Below are positions 1 to 12,500 of a DNA stretch of 64,000 bases, in pieces. A model generated the notes under the pieces. The model did no database searches, was not told the origin of the DNA, and worked only from the letters and a program-made list of their open reading frames with translations. Position numbers and translations under genes: made by a program. Numbering within the stretch: the first letter of the stretch is position 1; every line of letters begins with the position of its first letter. The stretch is from the NCBI RefSeq assembly GCF_963678635.1, contig NC_087065.1, forward strand, positions 7,279,209-7,343,208. The letters are read 5' to 3'. The stretch is from Symsagittifera roscoffensis. Taxonomy: Eukaryota; Xenacoelomorpha; Acoela; Convolutidae.

Positions 1-275
1 TTGCTCAAACTGTTTAAACGGGATTCGGCTAATCGTATATTGGATTGCTCCCCTCAAGTTGTGGCATTTGAAGGGCGAAAATAGTTTTTATTCTTGTGTG
101 TGCTGAGAAGTGTGCGAATCTTAAACTTCGAAGATTTTTGTCTCTGACATCTGTGTTATGATAGCTCAGGTTATAAATAGATTATAATAATATCGGTATT
201 GTGCAACAGTTATTGAAGATTGAAAGCATGTTATAATAAGGAAACAAAATTAGTAATTGTTTGTGTTCTCAGTGG
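1..275 (+). promoter_or_regulatory. Putative promoter and 5' leader of the F-box/WD40 gene
   Basis: This AT-rich stretch precedes the first coding exon. A TATA-like motif, TATAAATAG, lies at 172-180, about 100 bases before the first ATG, a plausible position for a start site near 200. The sequence just before the ATG (tgtgttctcag, ending at 271) also resembles a splice acceptor, so the real transcript start could lie further upstream, outside the window. Nothing else recognisable is seen. The TATA assignment is inference from motif and position only. Confidence 0.3.
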
Positions 276-543
276 ATGCAGAATTTGACCGAGGTTGAGA
301 TGGGCGAGACACTTGGATCTCTAGTTATGAGTGCACCTGAGGGGGACCTCAGACTTCTCACTTCGTGTTTAGTGCAGCGACACAACGAGAGATATGACGT
401 CAACCAGCTCACAGATTCACTACTCCTCCAAGTATTCCAATATCTCCATCCGAGGGACTTGTCGAATACTGCACAAGTGTGCACACGGTGGAACTACTTG
501 GCTAATTTAGACCCGCTTTGGCAGTACCATTGTCTCAATTTAG
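276..543 (+). CDS. F-box/WD40 gene exon 1: F-box domain
   Basis: Encodes residues 1-89 and the first base of codon 90. The N-terminal helix region (TLGSLVMSAPEGDLRLLTSC) precedes the F-box, much as a dimerisation-type helix precedes the F-box in FBXW2. The donor TTTAG|GTAAGC is strong and leaves phase 1. The first in-frame ATG is 276, with a second at 300; the frame is open further 5' to 261 without an ATG. Confidence 0.85.
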
Positions 544-3500
544 GTAAGCTTTGTTCGCGAGAACGTTAAGATCGTAATAAAATGACTGCAAAACAATGAC
601 TGACAGGGATTTCATGTTTATGTCGAAAAGTTCAATACGCTCAATCAAAAGCTCCCTCATTTCATCCTTAAAATATTCTCATGCTGATTTTAGTTTTGAT
701 ATGCTTTGCTTCTGTTTAGGCTAGGTGTTTGAGTTTGGAAGATTCATCTTCCAAAATTACATCTAGTCAAAGAATAGGCGTTTAATCAGTTGGGAGTTTT
801 TCCTAGCTGTAGAAAAGCGCCCACATTTCAATAAAAAAGTTTCTTCATGCTGCTAGTAGTTTCTATTTTTGTTTTCTTTAGGCTAGGTGTTTGAGTTTGG
901 AAAATTCATCTTCCAAAATTACATCTAGTTAAAGAATAGGCGTTTAATCAGAGATGGGAGTTTTTTCTAGCTATAGAAAAGCGCCCACATCTCAATAAAA
1001 AAGTTTCTTCATGCTGCTAGTAGTTTCTATTTTTGTTTTCTTTAGGCTAGGTGTTTGAGTTTGGAAAATTCATCTTCCAAAATTACATCTAGTCAAAGAA
1101 TAGGCGTTTAATCTGAGTTGGGAGTTTTTCCTAGCTGTAGAAAAGCGCCCACATTTCAATAAAAAAGTTTCTTCATGCCGCTAGTAGTTTCTATTTTTGT
1201 TTTCTTTAGGCTAGGTGTTTGAGTTTGGAAGATTCATCTTCCAAAATTAAATCTAGTCAAAGAATAGGCGTTTACTCAGAGTTGGGAGTTTTTCCTAGCT
1301 GTAGAAAAGCGCCCACATTTCCATAAAAAAGTTTCTTCATGCTGCTAGTAGTTTCTATTTTTGTTTTCTTTAGGCTAGGTGTTTGAGTTTGGAAAATTCA
1401 TCTTCCAAAATTACATCTAGTCAAAGAATAGGCGTTTAATCTGAGTTGGGAGTTTTTCCTAGCTGTAGAAAAGCGCCCACATTTCAATAAAAAAGTTTCT
1501 TCATGCCGCTAGTAGTTTCTATTTTTGTTTTCTTTAGGCTACGTGTTTGAGTTTGGAAAATTCATCTTCCAAAATTACATCTAGTCAAAGAATAGGCGTT
1601 TAATCAGTTGGGAGTTTTTCCTAGCTGTAGAAAAGCGCCCACATTTCAATAAAAAAGTTTCTTCATGCTGCTAGTAGTTTCTATTTTTGTTTTCTTTAGG
1701 CTAGGTGTTTGAGTTTGGAAAATTCATCTTCCAAAATTACATCTAGTTAAAGAATAGGCGTTTAATCAGAGATGGGAGTTTTTTCTAGCTATAGAAAAGC
1801 GCCCACATCTCAATAAAAAAGTTTCTTCATGCTGCTAGTAGTTTCTATTTTTGTTTTCTTTAGGCTAGGTGTTTGAGTTTGGAAAATTCATCTTCCAAAA
1901 TTACATCTAGTCAAAGAATAGGCGTTTAATCAGAGTTGGGAGTTTTTCCTAACTGTAGAAAAGCGCCCACATTTCAATAAAAAAGTTTCTTCATGCTGGT
2001 AGTAGTTTCTGTTTTTGTTTTCTTAGGCTAGGTGTTTGAGTTTGGAAAATTCATCTTCCAAAATTAAATCTAGTCAAAGAATAGGCGTTTACTCAGAGTT
2101 GGGAGTTTTTCCTAGCTGTAGAAAAGCGCGCACATTTCAATAAAAAAGTTTCTTCATGCTGCTAGTAGTTTCTATTTTTGTTTTCTTTAGGCTAGGTGTT
2201 TGAGTTTGGAAAATTCATCTTCCAAAATTACATCTAGTCAAAGAATAGGCGTTTACTCAGAGTTGGGAGTTTTTCCTAGCTGTAGAAAAGCGCCCACATT
2301 TCAATAAAAAAGTTTCTTCATGCTGCTAGTAGTTTCTATTTTGGTTTTCTTTAGGCTAGGTGTTTGAGTTTGGAAAATTAATCTTCAAAAATTACATCTA
2401 GTCAAAAAATAGGCGTTTAATCAGAGCTGGGAGTTTTTCCTAGCTGTAGAAAAGCGCCCACATTTCAATAAAAAAGTTTCTTCATGCTGCTAGTAGTTTC
2501 TATTTTTGTTTTCTTTAGGCTAGGTGTTTGAGTTTGGAAAATTCATCTTCCAAAATTACATCTAGTCAAAGAATAGGCGTTTACTCAGAGTTGGGAGTTT
2601 TTCCTAGCTGTAGAAAAGCGCCCACATTTCAATAAAAAAGTTTCTTCATGCTGCTAGTAGTTTCTATTTTTGTGTTCTTTAGGCTAGGTGTTTGAGTTTG
2701 GATAATTCATCTTGAAAAATTACATCTAGTCAAAGAATAGGCGTTTAATCAGAGCTGGGAGTTTTTCCTAGCTGTAGAAAAGCGCCCACATTTCAATAAA
2801 AAGGTTTCTTCATGCTTCTAGTAGTTTCTATTTTTGTTTTCTTTAGGCTAGGTGTTTGAGTTTGGAAAATTCATCTTCCAAAATTACATCTAGTCAAAGA
2901 ATAGGCGTTTACTCAGAGTTGGGAGTTTTTCCTAGCTGTAGAAAAGCGCCCACATTTCAATAAAAAAGTTTCTTCATGCTGCTAGTAGTTTCTATTTTTG
3001 TTTTCTTTAGGCTAGGTGTTTGAGTTTGGATAATTCATCTTCCAAAATTACATCTAGTCAAAGAATAGGCGTTTAATCAGAGCTGGGAGTTTTTCCTAGC
3101 TGTAGAAAAGCGCCCACATTTCAATAAAAAAGTTTCTTCATGCTGCTAGTAGTTTCTATTTTTGTTTTCTTTAGGCTAGGTGTTTGAGTTTGGAAAATTC
3201 ATCTTCCAAAATTACATCTAGTCAAAGAATAGGCGTTTAATCAGAGCTGGGAGTTTTTCCTAGCTGTAGAAAAGCGCCCACATTTCAATAAAAAAGTTTC
3301 TTCATGCTGCTAGAAGTTTCTATTTTTGTTTTCTTTAGGCTAGGTGTTTGAGTTTGGAAAATTAATCTTCCAAAATTAAATCTAGTCAAAGAATAGGCGT
3401 TTACTTAGAGTTGGGAGTTTTTCCTAGCTGTAGAAAAGCGCCCATATTTCAATAAAAAAGTTTCTTCATGCTGCTAGTAGTTTCTATTTTTGTTTTATTT

Positions 3501-6500
3501 AGGCTACGTGTTTGAGTTTGGAAAATTCATCTTCCAAAATTACATCTAGTCAAAGAATAGGCGTTTAATCAGAGTTGGGAGTTTTTCCTAGCTGTAGAAA
3601 AGCGCCCACATTTCAATAAAAAAGTTTCTTCATGCTGCTAGTAGTTTCTATTTTTGTTTTCTTTAGGCTAGGTGTTTGAGTTTGGAAAATTCATCTTCCA
3701 AAATTACATCTAGTCAAAGAATAGGCGTTTACTCAGAGTTGGGAGTTTTTCCTAGCTGTAGAAAAGCGCCCACATTTCAATAAAAAAGTTTCTTCATGCT
3801 GCTAGTAGTTTCTATTTTTGTTTTCTTTAGGCTAGGTGTTTGAGTTTGGATAATTCATCTTCCAAAATTATATCTAGTCAAAGAATAGGCGTTTAATCAG
3901 AGTTGGGAGTTTTTCCTAACTGTAGAAAAGCGCCCACATTTCAATAAAAAAGTTTCTTCATGCTGCTAGTAGTTTCTATTTTTGTTTTCTTTAGGCTAGG
4001 TGTTTGAGTTTGGAAAATTCATCTTCCAAAATTACATCTAGTCAAAGAATAGGCGTTTACTCAGAGTTGGGAGTTTTTCCTAGCTGTAGAAAAGCGCCCA
4101 CATTTCAATAAAAAAGTTTCTTCATGCTGCTAGTAGTTTCTATTTTTGTGTTCTTTAGGCTAGGTGTTTGAGTTTGGATAATTCATCTTCCAAAATTATA
4201 TCTAGTCAAAGAATAGGCGTTTAATCAGAGTTGGGAGTTTTTCCTAACTGTAGAAAAGCGCCCACATTTCAATAAAAAAGTTTCTTCATGCTGCTAGTAG
4301 TTTCTATTTTTGTTTTCTTTAGGCTAGGTGTTTGAGTTTGGATAATTCATCTTCCAAAATTATATCTAGTCAAAGAATAGGCGTTTAATCAGAGTTGGGA
4401 GTTTTTCCTAACTGTAGAAAAGCGCCCACATTTCAATAAAAAAGTTTCTTCATGCTGGTAGTAGTTTCTGTTTTTGTTTTCTTAGGCTAGGTGTTTGAGT
4501 TTGGAAAATTCATCTTCCAAAATTACATCTAGTCAAAGAATAGGCGTTTAATCAGAGCTGGGAGTTTTTCCTAGCTGTAGAAAAGCGCCCACATTTCAAT
4601 AAAAAAGTTTCTTCATGCTGCTAGTAGTTTCTATTTTTGTTTTCTTTAGGCCAGGTGTTTGAGTTTGGAAAATTCATCTTCCAAAATTACATCTAGTCAA
4701 AGAATAGGCGTTTACTCAGAGTTGGGAGTTTTTCCTAGCTGTAGAAAAGCGCCCACATTTCAATAAAAAAGTTTCTTCATGCTGCTAGTAGTTTCTATTT
4801 TTGTGTTCTTTAGGCTAGGTGTTTGAGTTTGGATAATTCATCTTCAAAAATTACATCTAGTCAAAGAATAGGCGTTTAATCAGAGCTGGGAGTTTTTCCT
4901 AGCTGTAGAAAAGCGCCCACATTTCAATAAAAAGGTTTCTTCATGCTGCTAGTAGTTTCTATTTTTGTTTTCTTTAGGCTAGGTGTTTGAGTTTGGAAAA
5001 TTCATCTTCCAAAATTACATCTAGTCAAAGAATAGGCGTTTACTCAGAGTTGGGAGTTTTTCCTAGCTGTAGAAAAGCGCCCACATTTCAATAAAAAAGT
5101 TTCTTCATGCTGCTAGTAGTTTCTATTTTTGTTTTCTTTAGGCTAGGTGTTTGAGTTTGGATAATTCATCTTCCAAAATTACATCTAGTCAAAGAATAGG
5201 CGTTTAATCAGAGCTGGGAGTTTTTCCTAGCTGTAGAAAAGCGCCCACATTTCAATAAAAAAGTTTCTTCATGCTGCTAGTAGTTTCTATTTTTGTTTTC
5301 TTTAGGCTAGGTGTTTGAGTTTGGAAAATTCATCTTCCAAAATTACATCTAGTCAAAGAATAGGCGTTTACTCAGAGTTGGGAGTTTTTCCTAGCTGTAG
5401 AAAAGCGCCCACATTTCAATAAAAAAGTTTCTTCATGCTGCTAGTAGTTTCTATTTTTGTTTTCTTTAGGCTAGGTGTTTGAGTTTGGATAATTCATCTT
5501 CCAAAATTATATCTAGTCAAAGAATAGGCGTTTAATCAGAGTTGGGAGTTTTTCCTAACTGTAGAAAAGCGCCCACATTTCAATAAAAAAGTTTCTTCAT
5601 GCTGCTAGTAGTTTCTATTTTTGTTTTCTTTAGGCTAGGTGTTTGAGTTTGGAAAATTCATCTTCCAAAATTACATCTAGTCAAAGAATAGGCGTTTACT
5701 CAGAGTTGGGAGTTTTTCCTAGCTGTAGAAAAGCGCCCACATTTCAATAAAAAAGTTTCTTCATGCTGCTAGTAGTTTCTATTTTTGTGTTCTTTAGGCT
5801 AGGTGTTTGAGTTTGGATAATTCATCTTCAAAAATTACATCTAGTCAAAGAATAGGCGTTTAATCAGAGCTGGGAGTTTTTCCTAGCTGTAGAAAAGCGC
5901 CCACATTTCAATAAAAAGGTTTCTTCATGCTGCTAGTAGTTTCTATTTTTGTTTTCTTTAGGCTAGGTGTTTGAGTTTGGAAAATTCATCTTCCAAAATT
6001 ACATCTAGTCAAAGAATAGGCGTTTACTCAGAGTTGGGAGTTTTTCCTAGCTGTAGAAAAGCGCCCACATTTCAATTAAAAAGTTTCTTCATGCTGCTAG
6101 TAGTTTCTATTTTTGTTTTCTTTAGGCTAGGTGTTTGAGTTTGGATAATTCATCTTCCAAAATTACATCTAGTCAAAGAATAGGCGTTTAATCAGAGCTG
6201 GGAGTTTTTCCTAGCTGTAGAAAAGCGCCCACATTTCAATAAAAAAGTTTCTTCATGCTGCTAGTAGTTTCTATTTTTGTTTTCTTTAGGCTAGGTGTTT
6301 GAGTTTGGAAAATTCATCTTCCAAAATTACATCTAGTCAAAGAATAGGCGTTTAATCAGAGCTGGGAGTTTTTCCTAGCTGTAGAAAAGCGCCCACATTT
6401 CAATAAAAAAGTTTCTTCATGCTGCTAGAAGTTTCTATTTTTGTTTTCTTTAGGCTAGGTGTTTGAGTTTGGAAAATTCATCTTCCAAAATTAAATCTAG

Positions 6501-9500
6501 TCAAAGAATAGGCGTTTACTTAGAGTTGGGAGTTTTTCCTAGCTGTAGAAAAGCGCCCATATTTCAATAAAAAAGTTTCTTCATGCTGCTAGTAGTTTCT
6601 ATTTTTGTTTTCTTTAGGCTAGGTGTTTGAGTTTGGAAAATTCATCTTCCAAATTTACATCTAGTCAAAGAATAGGCGTTTAATCAGAGTTGGGAGTTTT
6701 TCCTAGCTGTAGAAAAGCGCCCACATTTCAATTAAAAAAATTCTTCATGCTGCTAGTAGTTTCTATTTTTGTTTTATTTAGGCTACGTGTTTGAGTTTGG
6801 AAAATTCATCTTCCAAAATTACATCTAGTCAAAGAATAGGCGTTTAATCAGAGTTGGGAGTTTTTCCTAGCTGTAGAAAAGCGCCCACATTTCAATAAAA
6901 AAGTTTCTTCATGCTGCTAGTAGTTTCTATTTTTGTTTTCTTTAGGCTAGGTGTTTGAGTTTGGAAAATTCATCTTCCAAAATTACATCTAGTCAAAGAA
7001 TAGGCGTTTACTCAGAGTTGGGAGTTTTTCCTAGCTGTAGAAAAGCGCCCACATTTCAATAAAAAAGTTTCTTCATGCTGCTAGTAGTTTCTATTTTTGT
7101 TTTCTTTAGGCTAGGTGTTTGAGTTTGGATAATTCATCTTCCAAAATTATATCTAGTCAAAGAATAGGCGTTTAATCAGAGTTGGGAGTTTTTCCTAGCT
7201 GTAGAAAAGCGCCCACATTTCAATAAAAAAGTTTCTTCATGCTGCTAGTAGTTTCTATTTTTGTTTTCTTTAGGCTAGGTGTTTGAGTTTGGAAAATTCA
7301 TCTTCCAAAATTACATCTAGTCAAAGAATAGGCGTTTACTCAGAGTTGGGAGTTTTTCCTAGCTGTAGAAAAGCGCCCACATTTCAATAAAAAAGTTTCT
7401 TCATGCTGCTAGTAATTTCTATTTTTGTTTTCTTTAGGCTAGGTGTTTGAGTTTGGAAAATTCATCTTCCAAAATTACATCTAGTCAAAGAATAGGCGTT
7501 TAATCAGAGTTGGGAGTTTTTCCTAGCTGTAGAAAAGCGCCCACATTTCAATAAAAAAGTTTCTTCATGCTGCTAGTAGTTTCTATTTTTGTTTTCTTTA
7601 GGCTAGGTGTTTGAGTTTGGAAAATTCATCTTCCAAAATTAAATCTAGTCAAGGAATAGGCGTTTACTCAGAGTTGGGAGTTTTTCCTAGCCGTAGAAAA
7701 GCGCCCACATTTCAATAAAAAAGTTTCTTCATGCTGCTAGTAGTTTCTATTTTTGTTTTCTTTAGGCTAGGTGTTTGAGTTTGGAAAATTCATCTTCCAA
7801 ATTTACATCTAGTCAAAGAATAGGCGTTTAATCAGAGTTGGGAGTTTTTCCTAGCTGTAGAAAAGCGCCCACATTTCAATTAAAAAGTTTCTTCATGCTG
7901 CTATAGTTTCTATTTTTGTTTTATTTAGGCTAGGTGTTTGAGTTTGGAAAATTCATCTTCCAAAATTACATCTAGTCAAAGAATAGGCGTTTACTCAGAG
8001 TTGGGAGTTTTTCCTAGCTGTAGAAAAGCGCCCACATTTCAATAAAAAAGTTTCTTCATGCTGCTAGTAGTTTCTATTTTTGTTTTCTTTAGGCTAGGTG
8101 TTTGAGTTTGGAAAATTCATCTTCCAAATTTACATCTAGTCAAAGAATAGGCGTTTAATCAGAGTTGGGAGTTTTTCCTAGCTGTAGAAAAGCGCCCACA
8201 TTTCAATTAAAAAGTTTCTTCATGCTGCTAGTAGTTTCTATTTTTGTTTTATTTAGGCTAGGTGTTTGAGTTTGGAAAATTCATCTTCCAAAATTACATC
8301 TAGTCAAAGAATAGGCGTTTACTCAGAGTTGGGAGTTTTTCCTAGCTGTAGAAAAGCGCCCACATTTCAATAAAAAAGTTTCTTCATGCTGCTAGTAGTT
8401 TCTATTTTTGTTTTCTTTAGGCTAGGTGTTTGAGTTTGGATAATTCATCTTCCAAAATTATATCTAGTCAAAGAATAGGCGTTTAATCAGAGTTGGGAGT
8501 TTTTCCTAGCTGTAGAAAAGCGCCCACATTTCAATAAAAAAGTTTCTTCATGCTGCTAGTAGTTTCTATTTTTGTTTTCTTTAGGCTAGGTGTTTGAGTT
8601 TGGAAAATTCATCTTCCAAAATTACATCTAGTCAAAGAATAGGCGTTTACTCAGAGTTGGGAGTTTTTCCTAGCTGTAGAAAAGCGCCCACATTTCAATA
8701 AAAAAGTTTCTTCATGCTGCTAGTAATTTCTATTTTTGTTTTCTTTAGGCTAGGTGTTTGAGTTTGGAAAATTCATCTTCCAAAATTACATCTAGTCAAA
8801 GAATAGGCGTTTAATCAGAGTTGGGAGTTTTTCCTAGCTGTAGAAAAGCGCCCACATTTCAATAAAAAAGTTTCTTCATGCTGCTAGTAGTTTCTATTTT
8901 TGTTTTCTTTAGGCTAGGTGTTTGAATTTGGAAAATTCATCTTCCAAAATTACATCTATTCAAAGAATAGGCGTTTACTCAGAGTTGGGAGTTTTTCCTA
9001 GCTGTAGAAAAGCGCCCACATTTCAATAAAAAAGTTTCTTCATGCTGCTAGTAGTTTCTATTTTTGTTTTCTTTAGGCTAGGTGTTTGAATTTGGATAAT
9101 TCATCTTCCAAAATTATATCTAGTCAAAGGATAGGCGTTTACTCAGAGTTGGGAGTTTTTCCTAGCTGTAGAAAAGCGCCCACATTTCAATAAAAAAGTT
9201 TTTTCATGCTGCTAGTAGTTTCTATTTTTGTTTTCTTTAGGCTAGGTGTTTGAATTTGGAAAATTCATCTTCCAAAATTACGTCTAGTCAAAGAATAGGC
9301 GTTTACTCAGAGTTGGGAGTTTTTCCTAGCTGTAGAAAAGCGCCCACATTTCAATAAAAAAGTTTCTTCATGCTGCTAGTAGTTATTATCTTTGTTTTCT
9401 TTAGGCTAGGTGTTTGAGTTTGGAAAATTCATCTTTTAAAATAACATCTAGTCAAAAAATAGGCATTTAATCAGAATTGGGAGTTTTTCCTAGCTGTAGA

Positions 9501-12500
9501 AAAGCGCCCACATATCAATGAAAAAAATATTCTTCATGCTGCTAGTAGTTTCTATTTTTGTTTTCTTTAGGCTAGGTGTTTGAGTTTGGAAAATTCATCT
9601 TCCAAAATTAAATCTAGTCAAGGAATAGGCGTTTACTCAGAGTTGGGAGTTTTTCCTAGCCGTAGAAAAGCGCCCACATTTCAATAAAAAAGTTTCTTCA
9701 TGCTGCTAGTAGTTTCTATTTTTGTTTTCTTTAGGCTAGGTGTTTGAGTTTGGAAAGTTCATCTTCCAAATTTACATCTAGTCAAAGAATAGGCGTTTAA
9801 TCAGAGTTTGGAGTTTTTCCTAGCTGTAGAAAAGCGCCCACATTTCAATTAAAAAGTTTCTTCATGCTGCTAGTAGTTTCTATTTTTGTTTTATTTAGGC
9901 TAGGTGTTTGAGTTTGGAAAATTCATCTTCCAAAATTACATCTAGTCAAAGAATAGGCGTTTACTCAGAGTTGGGAGTTTTTCCTAGCTGTAGAAAAGCG
10001 CCCACATTTCAATAAAAAAGTTTCTTCATGCTGCTAGTAGTTTCTATTTTTGTTTTCTTTAGGCTAGGTGTTTGAGTTTGGATAATTCATCTTCCAAAAT
10101 TATATCTAGTCAAAGAATAGGCGTTTAATCAGAGTTGGGAGTTTTTCCTAGCTGTAGAAAAGCGCCCACATTTCAATAAAAAAGTTTCTTCATGCTGCTA
10201 GTAGTTTCTATTTTTGTTTTCTTTAGGCTAGGTGTTTGAGTTTGGAAAATTCATCTTCCAAAATTACATCTAGTCAAAGAATAGGCGTTTACTCAGAGTT
10301 GGGAGTTTTTCCTAGCTGTAGAAAAGCGCCCACATTTCAATAAAAAAGTTTCTTCATGCTGCTAGTAATTTCTATTTTTGTTTTCTTTAGGCTAGGTGTT
10401 TGAGTTTGGAAAATTAATCTTCCAAAATTACATCTAGTCAAAGAATAGGCGTTTAATCAGAGTTGGGAGTTTTTCCTAGCTGTAGAAAAGCGCCCACATT
10501 TCAATAAAAAAGTTTCTTCGTGCTGCTAGTAGTTTCTATTTTTGTTTTCTTTAGGCTAGGTGTTTGAATTTGGAAAATTCATCTTCCAAAATTACATCTA
10601 TTCAAAGAATAGGCGTTTACTCAGAGTTGGGAGTTTTTCCTAGCTGTAGAAAAGCGCCCACATTTCAATAAAAAAGTTTCTTCATGCTGCTAGTAGTTTC
10701 TATTTTTGTTTTCTTTAGGCTAGGTGTTTGAATTTGGATAATTCATCTTCCAAAATTATATCTAGTCAAAGGATAGGCGTTTACTCAGAGTTGGGAGTTT
10801 TTCCTAGCTGTAGAAAAGCGCCCACATTTCAATAAAAAAGTTTTTTCATGCTGCTAGTAGTTTCTATTTTTGTTTTCTTTAGGCTAGGTGTTTGAATTTG
10901 GAAAATTCATCTTCCAAAATTACGTCTAGTCAAAGAATAGGCGTTTACTCAGAGTTGGGAGTTTTTCCTAGCTGTAGAAAAGCGCCCACATTTCAATAAA
11001 AAAGTTTCTTCATGCTGCTAGTAGTTTCTATTTTTGTTTTCTTTAGGCTAGGTGTTTGAGTTTGGATAATTCATCTTCCAAAATTATATCTAGTCAAAGA
11101 ATAGGCGTTTAATCAGAGCTGGGAGTTTTTCCTAGCTGTAGAAAAGCGCACACATTTCAATAAAAAGGTTTCTTCATGCTGCTAGTAGTTTCTTTTTTTG
11201 TTTTCTTTAGGCTAGGTGTTTGAGTTTGGAAAATTCATCTTCAAAAATTACATCTAGTCAAAGAATAGGCATTTAATCAGAGTTGGGAGTTTTTCCTAGC
11301 TGTAGAAAAGCGCCCACATTTCAATAAAAAAGTTTCTTCATGCTGCTAGTAGTTATTATCTTTGTTTTCTTTAGGCTAGGTGTTTGAGTTTGGAAAATTC
11401 ATCTTTTAAAATAACATCTAGTCAAAAAATAGGCATTTAATCAGAATTGGGAGTTTTTCCTAGCTGTAGAAAAGCGCCCACATATCAATGAAAAAAATAT
11501 TCTTCATGCTGCTAGTAGTTTCTATTTTTGTTTTCTTTAGGCTAGGTGTTTGAGTTTGGAAAATTCATCTTCCAAAATTACATCTAGTCAAAGAATAGGC
11601 GTTTAATCAGAGTTGGGAGTTTTTCCTAGCTGTAGAAAAGCGCCCACATTTCAATAAAAAAGTTTCTTTATGCTGCTAGTAGTTTCTATTTTTGTTTTGT
11701 TTAGGCTAGGTGTTTGAGTTTGGAAAATTCATCTTCCAAAATTACATCTAGCCAAAGAGTAGGCGTTTAATCAGAGTTAGGAGTTTTTCCTAGCTGTAGA
11801 AAAGCGCCAAATTTTCAATAAAAAAAGTTTCTTCATGCTGCTAGAAGTTTCTATTTTTGTTTTGTTTAGGCTATTTGTTTGAGTTTTGAAGATTCATCTT
11901 GCAAAATTATATCTAGTCAAAGAATAGGCGATTAATCAGAGCTGGGAGTTTTTCCTAGCTGTAGAAAACGTCTACAATTCAATGAAAAAAGTTTGTTCAT
12001 GCTGCTAGTAGTTTCTATTTTTGTTTTGTTTAGGCTAGGTGTTTGAGTTTGGAAGATTCATCTTCCAAAATTACATCTAGTCAAAGAATAGACGTTTAAT
12101 CAGAGTTGGGAGTTTTCCTAGCTGTAGAAAAGCGTCCACATATCAATGAAAAAAATATTCTTCATGCTGCTAGTAGTTTCTATTTTTGTTTTCTTTAGGC
12201 TAGGTGTTTGAGTTTGGAAAATTCATCTTCCAAAATTAGATCTAGTCAAAGAATGGGCGTTTAATCAGACTTGGGAGTTTTTCCTAGCTGTAGAAAAGCG
12301 TCCACATTTCAATGAAAAAAGTTTCTAAATGCTGCTAGTAGTTTCTATTTTTGTTTTGTTTAGGCTAGGTGTTTGAGTTTGGAAGATTCATCTTTTAAAA
12401 TTACATCTAGTCAAAAAATAGGCATTTAATCAGAATTGGGAGTTTTTCGTAGCTGTAGAAAAGCGCCCACATTTCAATAAAAAAGTTTCTTCATGCTGCT

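Noticed and set aside
269-484. 71-codon minus-strand frame over exon 1
   Set aside because: It is the antisense shadow of the F-box exon and has no recognisable domain.
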